A program made the translations under genes and the position numbers. The notes beneath the pieces are model-generated. The model saw nothing but the letters and a program-made list of their open reading frames with translations, searched no databases and was not told where the DNA came from. Below are positions 8,504 through 16,910 of a DNA stretch of 64,000 nt, one piece after another. Source of the DNA: Fischerella sp. JS2 (lineage in GTDB: Bacteria > Cyanobacteriota > Cyanobacteriia > Cyanobacteriales > Nostocaceae); NCBI RefSeq assembly GCF_032393985.1, contig NZ_CP135918.1:6945724-7009723 (forward strand), written 5' to 3'. The stretch's first letter is position 1; every line of letters starts with the position of its first letter.

Positions 8504-8965
8504 GTGAAACTTGATTCCGTACCCATGAGTGCCGCTAGTACATCTCAGTACAACTCTGTAGAAACTCGCCCTAGCGCATCTCTGTATTCTACAACTCAGC
8601 AAAAAATAGCAGAAAATATTGATAGCAATACGAGTATTACTACAGTTACTTCACCATCACCTACTGTTGTAGATTGTACTCAAAAGCAGACACCCATAAC
8701 TATTTTCGCCACAACTTTCTTAACCATTTTTCTAGCGGAAATCGGTGATAAGACACAGCTATCCACTTTACTTATGAGTGCAGAATCACATTCACCGTGG
8801 GTTGTTTTTGTCGGTTCCGCAGCAGCACTGATTACTACTAGCTTATTAGGTGTACTTCTAGGTAGTTGGATTGCTAGTCGCCTTTCTCCAAAAACTGTAG
8901 AAAAAGCAGCAGGAGTAATACTACTGTTGATTTCCCTGATGCTGTTTTGGGATGTAATTTATTAA
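8504..8965 (+). CDS. UPF0016/GDT1 (TMEM165) half-exporter, first of a pair
   Basis: 153 residues from GTG 8504; an ATG at 8525 is an alternative. After a Ser/Thr-rich N-terminus of about 60 residues comes one UPF0016 unit: 'FLTIFLAEIGDKTQLSTLL', with the signature E-x-G-D-K-(T/S), then two further membrane helices, three in total. Full-length family members (cyanobacterial Mnx, plant PAM71, yeast Gdt1) have two such units and move Mn2+/Ca2+ out of the cytosol. A single unit must pair with a partner, most likely the product of 9051-9344. This matches hemi-exchanger pairs known, to my recollection, from Anabaena-type strains as Hmx1/Hmx2. A Mn role is inference; the family call is firm. Confidence 0.88.
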   Translation: MKLDSVPMSAASTSQYNSVETRPSASLYSTTQQKIAENIDSNTSITTVTSPSPTVVDCTQKQTPITIFATTFLTIFLAEIGDKTQLSTLLMSAESHSPWVVFVGSAAALITTSLLGVLLGSWIASRLSPKTVEKAAGVILLLISLMLFWDVIY

Positions 8966-9050
8966 TTGTTCTTTGTTGGTGGTTGTCTGTTAGTTAGAAA
9001 ACTTCAAACAACCATCAACTAACAATCAACAACCACTAATCAATAAAATT

Positions 9051-9344
9051 ATGAACTGGCATCTTTTAGGATTAAGCTTTATCACCGTTTTCCTCTCTGA
9101 GTTAGGCGATAAAAGTCAACTAGCTGCGATCGCCCTTTCCGGTCGTAGCCAATCTCCTCGCGCTGTATTCTTGGGAACTGCCGGTGCGTTACTGTTAACT
9201 AGTTTATTGGGAGCATTAGCAGGTGGGGCTGTGGCAGAATTTTTACCCACAAGGTTGTTAAAAGCGATCGCTGCTGTGGGATTTGCCATACTTGCTGTAC
9301 GCCTGCTGTGGTTTAATAATGAAACTTCTCAAGATGAGTTGTAG
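9051..9344 (+). CDS. UPF0016/GDT1 (TMEM165) half-exporter, second of a pair
   Basis: 97 residues with one UPF0016 unit: 'FITVFLSELGDKSQLAAIAL' carries the E-x-G-D-K-S motif, followed by helices around residues 38-60 and 68-90. It lies 85 bases after the first half, on the same strand, in the spacing expected for co-transcription. The spacer is filled with aacaaccatcaact-type short repeats. The two halves differ clearly in sequence, as the N- and C-terminal units of a full exporter do, so a heterodimer completing the two-motif cation site is the likely active form. A strong hairpin begins at its stop codon. Confidence 0.88.
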   Translation: MNWHLLGLSFITVFLSELGDKSQLAAIALSGRSQSPRAVFLGTAGALLLTSLLGALAGGAVAEFLPTRLLKAIAAVGFAILAVRLLWFNNETSQDEL

Positions 9345-9375
9345 AGACGCACTATCTGTGGTGCGTTTCTACAAA
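9340..9375. terminator. 14-bp hairpin between convergent genes
   Basis: The arms ttgtagagacgcac (9340-9353) and gtgcgtttctacaa (9362-9375) pair fully with one G-U, around an 8-nt loop. It overlaps the stop of the exporter half and ends just before the stop of the convergent membrane gene. It belongs to the GTAGAGACG hairpin class, seen again at 25677-25707. Confidence 0.65.
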
Positions 9376-9377
9376 TT

Positions 9378-9863
9378 CTATTGCCGCCAGCACCAGCTTA
9401 AAAGTGTACCACCAGCTACTAATTTGGTCACTTCCAATAGCCAATAACCGCCATGCAATAAATTCATATTGGCTGGTACTTCTGCTGTCGTCTCAAACAG
9501 GTTTAGTTGCATTCCGATAGCAGACATTTCTGGTGTTAACCAATATGTGGTAGTTAGTGATATGGCTAACAGCAGTATCGATAAAACCAGACTACCAGAC
9601 CGCCATTTGGATTGAGTTTGATTAAGAGCTAAAACACCAGTTAATACCAAGCTAGCTGCTAATAATTCTATACGGTTAAAATTCCAGAAAACAACATAAC
9701 CTGCCGTAGCAAAACTGGCTTGTGTGATCATACCAGACACATAAAGACTAGGCATAATCACCCAGTCTAAAAGCAAACTAGCACTGAGCCAGAAGCCTAA
9801 AGTTAGCATTACAATTGATTGCCAAGTCGAACGCTTGAAGCCGAAACTAGAAACGGTATTCAT
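9378..9863 (-). CDS. Four-helix integral membrane protein (DUF4149-like)
   Basis: 161 residues with four predicted membrane segments (about 17-37, 54-72, 85-107, 132-155), separated by short loops. 'FWLSASLLLDWVIMPSLYVSGM' resembles the opening of small membrane proteins conserved in cyanobacteria and close to DUF4149; the family link is by eye and moderate. No catalytic motif is visible. It is a stand-alone unit convergent with the UPF0016 pair. The start ATG at 9863 lacks a clear Shine-Dalgarno sequence. Confidence 0.7.
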   Translation of the reverse strand: MNTVSSFGFKRSTWQSIVMLTLGFWLSASLLLDWVIMPSLYVSGMITQASFATAGYVVFWNFNRIELLAASLVLTGVLALNQTQSKWRSGSLVLSILLLAISLTTTYWLTPEMSAIGMQLNLFETTAEVPANMNLLHGGYWLLEVTKLVAGGTLLSWCWRQ

Positions 9864-10280
9864 AATGAATGAATAATTGCTTGTATTTATAGTTCTAGTT
9901 TCTAACTTAATAAGTTAATTTGACAACTAATTTCAATTATCTTTTACATTTAGATGGGAAAAAGTATATATACTTACGTAGTCAGTCATTCTAAAATTGT
10001 TTGAAAAGCCATATTGCATACTTACTGTGATTTCGATAAATATTATTCATACCAAGCAATTGAGTTGCCCGCAAGTAAACTGCTTCCATCAGTAATCAGG
10101 TATTGCTCACTGATAACTGATAACTGATAACTGTAAAAGTGGCTAACTAACAACTAAATTAAGAATGTTTGCAAATATATTAAGTAATAAAAATGGAAGT
10201 TAATTTTGCGTGATAAAATATATTAGACAAATAATAAAAATTAGTTTTATACCTTAAGGCTAACTTAGCCACATAAAGCA
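9864..10280. other. AT-rich spacer, no gene seen
   Basis: About 420 bases between two divergent genes. It contains direct repeats of aactgataactgataactg (10112-10133), the 7-nt class seen also at 34500-34515 and 62951-62985. I see no open frame or RNA fold I can support. Promoters of both flanking genes must lie here. Confidence 0.6.
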
Positions 10281-10835
10281 ATGCGCTTTCCATTTTTATT
10301 AGGTACAGCACTAACTTTAGTGATAGCGATCGCACCAGATGCTGTCCTTAAAACTCAAGCAGTGCAGCTCAGAGACGGTACAGTATATTTTGTACAACCT
10401 CCTTCGCTTCAAGGAGCAACTACCACCTACAAAACAACATATGCCTGGGGTGCAACATATTATTTCACAATCAATTTGCCTGAAAATGCTGGAGAACCAC
10501 TGCAAAAAATTACCATAAACCAGTATGAAGGAGCAGATCGTGTTCGCTTTGACTTAGAAGACACCGTCGCTTTTGAAGGTCAGCCTCGCCATAAAGGAGA
10601 AAAACTGCAACTCCAAGATGTGACAAGCGATCGCAAAACAAGAACAGTATCACTGACTTTTGATCCACCAATACCACCAGGTAAAACTATCACTATTGGT
10701 CTGAAACCTTACCAAAATCCAGGAGTTAGCGGGGTTTATCTTTTTGGTGTCAAAGCCTTTCCTGCGGGGGAGAAAAGTTACGGGCAATTTCTTGGTTACG
10801 GACGCTTGCAATTTTATAGTCCGACTTTCCTTTAA
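10281..10835 (+). CDS. DUF2808 family secreted protein
   Basis: 184 residues. A signal peptide covers residues 1 to about 28 (MRFPFLLGTALTLVIAI... AVQL). The mature part has the DUF2808 pattern: 'YFTINLPENAGEPLQKITI', 'VRFDLEDTVAFEG' and 'VSLTFDPPIPPGKTITIGLKPYQNP' followed by a 'GVYLFGVKAFPAG' block. The family is a beta-rich, extracytoplasmic protein common and multi-copy in cyanobacteria, of unknown function. It is separate from the next gene by 110 bases. Weak ribosome binding site. Confidence 0.85.
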   Translation: MRFPFLLGTALTLVIAIAPDAVLKTQAVQLRDGTVYFVQPPSLQGATTTYKTTYAWGATYYFTINLPENAGEPLQKITINQYEGADRVRFDLEDTVAFEGQPRHKGEKLQLQDVTSDRKTRTVSLTFDPPIPPGKTITIGLKPYQNPGVSGVYLFGVKAFPAGEKSYGQFLGYGRLQFYSPTFL

Positions 10836-10945
10836 ATGGTAGAAACCTTTTACCTTTTCGCCTACACTCTCCCACTGCCAAACCCCGAAAAATAAAACTT
10901 TATACTTGAAGAAGAAAGAGTAGTTTTCAATAGGAGGGGAGAGCA

Positions 10946-12238
10946 ATGGCTCCCAATCCCGCCATCATGCAAGCTGTAGAACGGTTGGGTTATCGTGTCA
11001 CAGTGGGCGATGTGGCATCCCAGGCAGGATTAAATGTCGAGATCGCAAGTGTTGGACTATTAGCACTTGCATCTGAAGCTGGCGGACATATGCAGGTAGC
11101 AGAATCAGGCGATATTGTTTACCTGTTTCCGCGCAATTTTCGAGATATTTTGCGTAACAAATACTTGCGGTTGCAGTTGCAGGAGTGGTGGAGAAAAATC
11201 TGGAGTGTCCTATTTTATATAATCCGGATTTCTTTTGGTATTTTACTAATAGCTTCTATCGCCTTAATTTACATCACTATCCTCGTGATTATTATATCTG
11301 CTAACTCTGATCGCGATAGTGGCGATCGCGGTGGTGATTTTGGCGTGGGGTTTTTCTATTTTCCTGACTTATTTTGGTATTTCAGTCCCAACTACAACAA
11401 CAAGTACCAAGAAAGACAACAGGAACGAAGACAAAGCGATCTGAATTTTTTGGAAGCAGTATTTTCATTTTTGTTTGGTGATGGCAACCCCAATGCCAAC
11501 TTAGAAAAACGTCGTTGGCGAGGAATTGCAGCGATAATTCGCAATCATAAAGGCGCAGTGGTAGCTGAACAAATATCTCCATACCTTGATGATATTGGTG
11601 AAACATATCAACAAGAGTATGAAGACTATATGCTGCCAGTTTTGACTCGATTTAATGGTCAGCCAAAAGTAAGTCCAGAAGGGCAAATCGTATACTATTT
11701 CCCAGATTTACAAGTAAGTGCTGCGAAAAAACGCGATCGCTCAATATCACCTTATCTAGAAGAGTTACCCTGGCGTTTTAGTGCAGCTTCTTCCGGACAA
11801 ATTCTCCTCAGTGCTGGGTTGGGTGTAGTCAATATTGTCGGTGCTTTAATTCTGGGAAGCTTGTTAAGAGATGGTACAGCAGCAGCAGTTTTAGGCGGAT
11901 TAGTAGCTTTTGTCCAAGGAATTTATTGGCTGCTGTTAGCTTATGGTATTGGTTTTTTGGGAATACCTTTAGTACGTTATTTCTGGATTCAATGGCGTAA
12001 TCGTAAAATAACTGAACGCAACCGTATTAGACAAGCACGAGCCAGAGTGTTAGCAAGTGCAGATACTCAATTGCAACAAAAAATAGCCTACGCAGGACAG
12101 TTTGCAGCCGAAAAATTTGTTGGTAAAGAAGATTTGGTATATTCTACTGAAACCGACTTGCTAGAACAGGAAGTAGAGCATAGTGATCAAATTGACGCAG
12201 AATGGCAGAAGCGTCTTGAGGAAGGGAGGAGGGAATAG
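10946..12238 (+). CDS. Conserved cyanobacterial membrane protein with duplicated winged-helix-like domain
   Basis: 430 residues. The start is fixed by AGGAGGGG 8 bases before ATG 10946. Residues 1-58 ('AVERLGYRVTVGDVASQAGL' ... 'GDIVYLFP') and residues about 190-250 ('AAIIRNHKGAVVAEQISPYL' ... 'GQIVYYFP') look like two divergent copies of one helix-turn-helix-like module ending in a D/Q-I-V-Y-x-F-P strand. Membrane helices lie at about 85-115, 277-300 and 305-335. An Asp/Gly-rich loop and a charged, Gln-rich tail follow. Function unknown. The last codons merge with GGAG-rich repeats, so the C-terminus may have been altered by repeat growth. The duplication is my reading and needs a profile comparison. 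Confidence 0.75.
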   Translation: MAPNPAIMQAVERLGYRVTVGDVASQAGLNVEIASVGLLALASEAGGHMQVAESGDIVYLFPRNFRDILRNKYLRLQLQEWWRKIWSVLFYIIRISFGILLIASIALIYITILVIIISANSDRDSGDRGGDFGVGFFYFPDLFWYFSPNYNNKYQERQQERRQSDLNFLEAVFSFLFGDGNPNANLEKRRWRGIAAIIRNHKGAVVAEQISPYLDDIGETYQQEYEDYMLPVLTRFNGQPKVSPEGQIVYYFPDLQVSAAKKRDRSISPYLEELPWRFSAASSGQILLSAGLGVVNIVGALILGSLLRDGTAAAVLGGLVAFVQGIYWLLLAYGIGFLGIPLVRYFWIQWRNRKITERNRIRQARARVLASADTQLQQKIAYAGQFAAEKFVGKEDLVYSTETDLLEQEVEHSDQIDAEWQKRLEEGRRE

Positions 12239-12335
12239 GAGATGGGGAGATGGGGAGATGGGGAGTGTGGGGAGTGTGTAGACGCGTAGCGGCTTAAGGT
12301 AAGGGTGGGGTGTGAGGAGTAAACAACTAACCACT
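12239..12335. repeat. GATGGGGA tandem repeat plus dispersed GTAGACGCG repeat
   Basis: Three gatggggagatgggg-type units (12241-12262) run into gtgtgtagacgcgtagcggc (from about 12274) and 'ttaaggtaagggtgggg', the same composite as at 6180-6225. A run of actaaccactaactactaac follows. It occupies the space between two convergent genes. Confidence 0.8.
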
Positions 12336-12340
12336 AACTA

Positions 12341-12811
12341 CTAACCACCCCATTGTGAAAAGGGGTTTTTAACTAAATTACTGTTGAAATATCTGGGGTC
12401 TTCTGAAACTTCTTCACCAATCCAAGGTGGTAGTTCAATTTGTTGTGTTTCTTGAGTGAGTTCCACTTCTGCTAATATTAGCCCTTTATTAACACCTTCA
12501 AACTCGTCTACTTCCCAAATTAAACTACCCCAGTCTATCTTATATCTAGTCTTTTCTATTAAAGGGCGATCGCACAACTTATCTAGTATTTCCTGAGCAT
12601 CTTCAATCGGAATAGAATATTCAAACTCAGACCTAGAGCATTTTACACTGGGGCCTTTTATCGTTAAATAACCTTGGTTGCCTACTATGCGGACACGCAC
12701 AGTAGCTTCTTTTTGTGTAGCAATATATCCCTGACGATATACACTGCCTTCAGCCAATTTTCTCCAATCATTTCCTTTAACTAAAAATTTACGCTCTATT
12801 TCTTTCGCCAT
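12341..12811 (-). CDS. CYTH domain protein (triphosphate tunnel family, probable inorganic triphosphatase)
   Basis: 156 residues. The N-terminal 'MAKEIERKFLV' carries the ExExK signature that opens the CYTH tunnel fold. Further tunnel strands appear as 'ATVRVRIVGNQGYLTIKGP', 'RSEFEYSIP', 'KTRYKIDWGSLIWEVDEFEG' and 'LILAEVELTQETQQIELP'. Short single-domain bacterial members usually cleave tripolyphosphate with a divalent metal rather than make cAMP; that activity is family knowledge, not shown here. AAGGGA lies upstream of ATG 12811. Monocistronic. Confidence 0.9.
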   Translation of the reverse strand: MAKEIERKFLVKGNDWRKLAEGSVYRQGYIATQKEATVRVRIVGNQGYLTIKGPSVKCSRSEFEYSIPIEDAQEILDKLCDRPLIEKTRYKIDWGSLIWEVDEFEGVNKGLILAEVELTQETQQIELPPWIGEEVSEDPRYFNSNLVKNPFSQWGG

Positions 12812-13308
12812 AATAATCCCTTCATTAGTTGGTGTTTTGTTGGTAGTAGTTATTAGTTATTTTTTGTATAGATAAATGTAATTTTGACATATAACGTCAA
12901 TTTACTAAGAGCGATAATATTTCAATAGTAATAAATAATTAACAATCAGCAATTACCACTCAACCATCAACGCATAATCTATCTGTTTTATCTGTGTTTA
13001 TCTGTGTGTATCGGTGGTCGCTTTCTAAAACGAAATTGTTTCACCACCTTAATTCACATCAGACGTAATTTATATTTATTTACATATCATATTGATTTCT
13101 GGAATTTTATTTAGCTATCTAGTAGTTCTATCTAAGCTTAAGTTTTTTTGAGAATTGTTTGGGTCTTGCCTTAAAAGTGCATAAATTGATTTAACTGCAT
13201 CATATAGTTAAATCAGGAAATTTTTGAGAAATTTTGAAGTATTCCCAAGCATTAGTGTGGTTGATGAAAAAGCTTGTCATAAACTCTACTCTATAAAGGA
13301 GAATTTAT
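12812..13308. other. AT-rich spacer with ATCTGT repeats
   Basis: About 500 bases between divergent genes. It holds a run of atctgt-based 10-mers (12978-13010), the same class as at 16830-16865 and 48836-48890. No gene or RNA was recognised. Confidence 0.6.
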
Positions 13309-13587
13309 ATGTCGAAGAATGCCGAGCATGTATTTGTAGATATTGTAGAGACTAATCACAAATCAGTAGTTCAAAGATATCTACAAAATCCTTTTTCTAT
13401 TGCATGGTCAAAATTGTCTGCCTTAACACAATCTACCCGCAGCCGCACAGCAGAAGTACAGCAAGATAATCAATCCGAAGAAGACAGACCAGATTCTACC
13501 CCAGATCGATATTTATACCGTCCCTTCACAGATCGCATCGATCCATCGCTTTACTATGCGATTTTCTTTCACAACCAACACTTATAA
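13309..13587 (+). CDS. Small protein of unknown function, 92 residues
   Basis: Starts at ATG 13309 with AAAGGAG 8 bases upstream, a good ribosome binding site. No domain recognised. The N-terminal half mixes charged and hydrophobic residues ('VFVDIVETNHKSVVQRYLQN'). A polar disordered centre (Gln/Glu/Asp/Ser, residues 45-70) and an aromatic C-terminus ('RYLYRPFTDRIDPSLYYAIF') follow. No membrane segment. Soluble and cytoplasmic by appearance. It stands alone between two long spacers. Confidence 0.6.
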   Translation: MSKNAEHVFVDIVETNHKSVVQRYLQNPFSIAWSKLSALTQSTRSRTAEVQQDNQSEEDRPDSTPDRYLYRPFTDRIDPSLYYAIFFHNQHL

Positions 13588-13989
13588 GCTTAGGTGAATA
13601 GAAATTAAAAGAAATTAAAAGCTGTTTATTTATCCAGTCAGCTTACGTTTGTACCCATGAGTAGCCATCATTCGTGAACGATAGGCAAATCACTAGCTTT
13701 GTTATTCCCATAGAAAATAAGCAGCTTTTACTTTTTACAACCATATCACTACCTCATTTTAGTGAAGCCTATACTAAAAATAGGGTAAAGGTTGAAGGGA
13801 CGACAAGCTAGGTAAAGTACTTGCTGTATGAGATTCATGCTTGATAGTGAAATTTTTTATAGGGATGGTCTCCCACTTATTTCCGGTCTATTTGTGTAAA
13901 ACGTGTAATGATCTAGTAAGTGCTGCTAAATACTGCTTATGCAGTTACACTACCATTGTTAAAGCTAGAATAATTTTTATTTATAGATC
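13588..13989. other. Spacer, nothing supported
   Basis: About 400 AT-rich bases. No long repeat, strong hairpin or open frame was found. It should hold the promoter of the 81-residue gene that follows. Confidence 0.5.
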
Positions 13990-14235
13990 GTGAAGAACAA
14001 TCTTTCCTGGGAGTTAATTAAAATTCTTCACTTCAATTCCCAAACACACCAAGAAGAAGTACACGCCCCGCCATTATCGGCCCTTAAAGAGCGTGACTGG
14101 AAGGCATTGAAAGAACTTTTTGACAGGAAAGATGGTGATGAAATTGAAGCAGATATCAACAGTAAATTGTGTTTGATGGTTCCAGAACCATGTTGGGAAG
14201 ATGAACCCTTTGATTTCTTGCGCGAATATCTTTAA
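13990..14235 (+). CDS. Small acidic protein of unknown function, 81 residues
   Basis: Starts with GTG 13990; no strong Shine-Dalgarno sequence. The sequence is soluble, rich in Glu/Asp/Lys and Trp ('ERDWKALKELFDRKDGDEIE', 'PEPCWEDEPFDFLREYL'). It looks like a genuine protein by composition but matches nothing I recognise. The C-terminal acidic/aromatic motif could bind a partner; that is speculation. Followed directly by repeat DNA. Confidence 0.5.
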   Translation: MKNNLSWELIKILHFNSQTHQEEVHAPPLSALKERDWKALKELFDRKDGDEIEADINSKLCLMVPEPCWEDEPFDFLREYL

Positions 14236-14394
14236 TGATTTTTTGGTGGTTAGTGGGTAGAGACACGATGTTCCTCGTGTCTGTACATTAGTGGTTAGTG
14301 GTTAGTCGTTACTCCTCCACTCCTTACACCCCACCCTTACCTTAAGCCGCTACGCGTCTACACACCCCTCACACCCCTTACACCCCTCACACCG
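14236..14394. repeat. Repeat cluster: GACACGA hairpin, GGTTAGT runs, dispersed GTAGACGCG unit (reverse)
   Basis: An 8-bp hairpin, agacacga...tcgtgtct, lies at about 14261-14282. It is followed by gtggttagtggttagt, then the reverse complement of the 12277-12309 unit (ttaccttaagccgctacgcg) and C-rich acccctcacacc copies. It separates two convergent genes. Confidence 0.75.
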
Positions 14395-15159
14395 CTACCT
14401 CCCCATCACCCCATTCAAGCGACTTAGAAAAGTACGCAGGCGATCGCTTTGGGGATTTGAGATCACTTCACTAGCCGGGCCTTGTTCTGCCACAATGCCT
14501 TTATCCATGAAGATAACGCGATGTGCCACTTCACGAGCAAATTGCATTTCGTGGGTAACAACTACCATTGTCATGCCCTCGGTTGCTAATTCCTGCATAA
14601 CTTGCAAAACTTCTCCCACCAGTTCTGGATCTAGGGCGCTGGTGGGTTCATCGAATAGCATAATTTGGGGATTCATGCATAAACTCCGAGCAATAGCTAC
14701 CCGTTGTTTTTGCCCACCAGAAAGCTGTTCGGGATAAGCTGATGCTTTGTCAAATAGTCCCACTTTTTCGAGATAAAATCCTGCCTGTTGTGTACTTTCT
14801 TTGCGGGTTTTACTTAATACTTTACAAGGCGCTAGTATTAAATTTTCCAAAACTGTGAGGTGAGGAAACAAGTTGAATTGTTGAAAAACCATACCAACTT
14901 GGGTACGTAATTGTCGCAGTTGCTTTTGATTGAATTGGGGATGGGATAAATTAATACCATTGACTGTTAAATGTCCGCTATCAATTTTTTCTAAGCGGTT
15001 GAAGCAGCGTAGGAGAGTACTTTTTCCGCAGCCAGAGGAACCGATAACAGCGACTACTTCTCCTCGGTTAATTTCACCGCTAATTCCTTTGAGGACTTTG
15101 AGGGAACCGAAGTTTTTTTCAATGTTATGAAATGTGATGACGGGAATGGACGAGTTCAT
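14395..15159 (-). CDS. Polar amino-acid ABC transporter ATPase
   Basis: 254 residues of the GlnQ/HisP class: Walker A 'GSSGCGKST' (about residue 37), Q-loop '[16 protein letters not shown]', signature '[15 protein letters not shown]', Walker B '[14 protein letters not shown]' and switch His 'VVTHEM'. It powers uptake of a polar amino acid. It is divergent from the fused binding-protein/permease gene at 15279, 119 bases away, the natural partner. Such a pairing (ATPase plus a fused SBP-permease) resembles the BgtA/BgtB basic amino acid/glutamine permease of cyanobacteria, but substrate cannot be fixed from sequence alone. Confidence 0.92.
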   Translation of the reverse strand: MNSSIPVITFHNIEKNFGSLKVLKGISGEINRGEVVAVIGSSGCGKSTLLRCFNRLEKIDSGHLTVNGINLSHPQFNQKQLRQLRTQVGMVFQQFNLFPHLTVLENLILAPCKVLSKTRKESTQQAGFYLEKVGLFDKASAYPEQLSGGQKQRVAIARSLCMNPQIMLFDEPTSALDPELVGEVLQVMQELATEGMTMVVVTHEMQFAREVAHRVIFMDKGIVAEQGPASEVISNPQSDRLRTFLSRLNGVMGR

Positions 15160-15229
15160 GAGGGTGTAGGAGTGTAGGAGAATTAGTTATCTATTCATTT
15201 GGCGTAAGGTTTGGTGTATTTGATGAACC

Positions 15230-15259
15230 GCCAAGACGCCAAGACGCCAAGACGCCAAC
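15230..15259. repeat. 8-nt tandem repeat GCCAAGAC
   Basis: Three exact gccaagac units and a partial fourth sit 20-50 bases before the ATG of the fused transporter gene, in its 5' leader. Copy-number change here would alter leader length in 8-base steps. Confidence 0.85.
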
Positions 15260-15278
15260 AGAGAAGAGGAAACAGAAG

Positions 15279-16784
15279 ATGAGGGTTTTAAACTGGTTGC
15301 GGTTTAGTTTGATTGTGGGGTTGTGTTGTTTTTTATTGCTTGGTATTGCTAGTTTTAACAGTAGTGTTAGTGTTGCACAGAAAACTTTGAAGGTGGCGAC
15401 GGAACCTGCTTTTCCTCCTTTTGAGTTTATCGGAGAGGGTGGTCAACCCCAAGGTTTTTCTTATGACTTGATGAGGGCGATCGCTAAGGCGGCTAATTTT
15501 AATGTTAATTTCCAGAGTATACCGTTTGATGGGATTATCCCAGCTTTACAAGCAAAAACAGTGGATGCAGCGATTAGTTCGATCACTATCACCGAGGAGA
15601 GGGCAAAAGCTGTTTCTTTTTCCCGTCCTTATTTTAAGGCGGGGTTAGCGATCGCTGTTCGTGCTGACAATCAAGATATTACTAATTTTGCAAGTTTGCA
15701 GAATAAAAAAATTGCTGTGCAGATTGGTACTACTGGTGCGAAGAAAGCTCAAACTATTCCGGGGGCGCAAATTCGCAGTTTTGATTCTGCACCTTTGGCA
15801 TTACAAGAGTTAGCAAATGGAAATGTAGATGCGGTTATTAATGATGCACCAGTGACTTTATATGCAATTAATACTGGTAATCTCCAGGGAATTAAAGTGG
15901 TGCAGCAGTTATTAACCCAGGAGTATTATGGTATTGCTACAGCGAAAAATTCACCAAATTTAGCGTTAATAAATCAAGGTTTGACAAGTGTACTGAAAAA
16001 TGGTGAATATGCCCAAATTTATCAAAAATGGTTTAAAGCAACGCCGCCTGATTTACCAGCAAAATTACCATTTACTAATGATACTGGTTCTGGGGCATCT
16101 GGACTAACTAACTCTGTTGGTGTGATTTTGCGGTCTGTGCCAATTTTGTTACAAGGCGCTTTGGTAACACTGCAACTAACAGTATTTTCTATTATTTTGG
16201 GTTTGGTTGGGGGTTCTTTAATTGGAATTATTCGCCTTTCTCAGATCAAACCTATACGCTGGATAGCACGAGCGTACATTGATTTTTTCCGGGGGACACC
16301 ATTATTAGTGCAAATTTTCATGATTTATTTTGGCATACCTGCAATTATGCAAGAGCTTGGTTTTACGTTTAGTTTTAATCGCTTTGCAGCAGCAGTTATA
16401 GCGTTGAGTTTGAATTGTGCTGCTTACATTGCAGAAATTGTCCGTGCTGGTATTCAATCAATAGAAATAGGACAATCAGAAGCAGCGCAATCATTAGGTT
16501 TAAGTTCTGTGCAAACGATGCGCTATATCATTTTCCCCCAAGCTTTTCGGCGGATGATACCACCTTTGGGTAATGAATTTATTAGTTTGCTGAAAGATAC
16601 GAGTTTAGTAGCTGTAATTGGTTTTGAAGAATTATTCCGCAAAGGGGTATTAATAGTTGCAGATAATTATCGCGCTTTTGAAATTTACGCGGCTGTAGCA
16701 ATAATATATTTATGTTTAACGCTGCTTTCTTCCCAAGTCTTTAGTAAATTGGAAACTTGGATGAACCCAGCGAAGAAATTATGA
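15279..16784 (+). CDS. Fused amino-acid-binding protein and ABC permease
   Basis: 501 residues. A signal/anchor helix (residues 10-32) is followed by a periplasmic solute-binding domain, residues about 38-255, with 'KVATEPAFPPFEFIGEGGQP', 'VDAAISSITITEERAKAVSF' and 'NGNVDAVINDAPV'. A HisM/GlnP-type permease domain fills residues about 285-495, including 'FRGTPLLVQIFMIYFGIPA' and the EAA loop 'EAAQSLGLSSVQTMRYIIFP'. The fusion tethers the receptor to its channel. Its ATPase is probably the divergent 14395-15159 gene. Architecture equals BgtB. AGAGGAAAC precedes the ATG. The 3' neighbour is convergent behind a hairpin. Confidence 0.92.
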   Translation: MRVLNWLRFSLIVGLCCFLLLGIASFNSSVSVAQKTLKVATEPAFPPFEFIGEGGQPQGFSYDLMRAIAKAANFNVNFQSIPFDGIIPALQAKTVDAAISSITITEERAKAVSFSRPYFKAGLAIAVRADNQDITNFASLQNKKIAVQIGTTGAKKAQTIPGAQIRSFDSAPLALQELANGNVDAVINDAPVTLYAINTGNLQGIKVVQQLLTQEYYGIATAKNSPNLALINQGLTSVLKNGEYAQIYQKWFKATPPDLPAKLPFTNDTGSGASGLTNSVGVILRSVPILLQGALVTLQLTVFSIILGLVGGSLIGIIRLSQIKPIRWIARAYIDFFRGTPLLVQIFMIYFGIPAIMQELGFTFSFNRFAAAVIALSLNCAAYIAEIVRAGIQSIEIGQSEAAQSLGLSSVQTMRYIIFPQAFRRMIPPLGNEFISLLKDTSLVAVIGFEELFRKGVLIVADNYRAFEIYAAVAIIYLCLTLLSSQVFSKLETWMNPAKKL

Positions 16785-16811
16785 ATGATGAATTATGAAT
16801 GATGAAAAAAT

Positions 16812-16850
16812 CACAGATACACATCGATAAACCATCTGTGTGTATCTGTG
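16812..16850. terminator. 12-bp hairpin formed by ATCTGT repeats
   Basis: The arms cacagatacaca (16812-16823) and tgtgtatctgtg (16839-16850) are perfectly complementary. The stem is made from the same ATCTGTGT units that occur elsewhere as direct repeats, here one inverted. It lies between convergent genes and could terminate both. Confidence 0.5.
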
Positions 16851-16910
16851 TGCATCTGTGTTCGTAATCATTTAAAATTTTCTTCCCATCTGCCCTCCAG
16901 CCTCTGCCTT

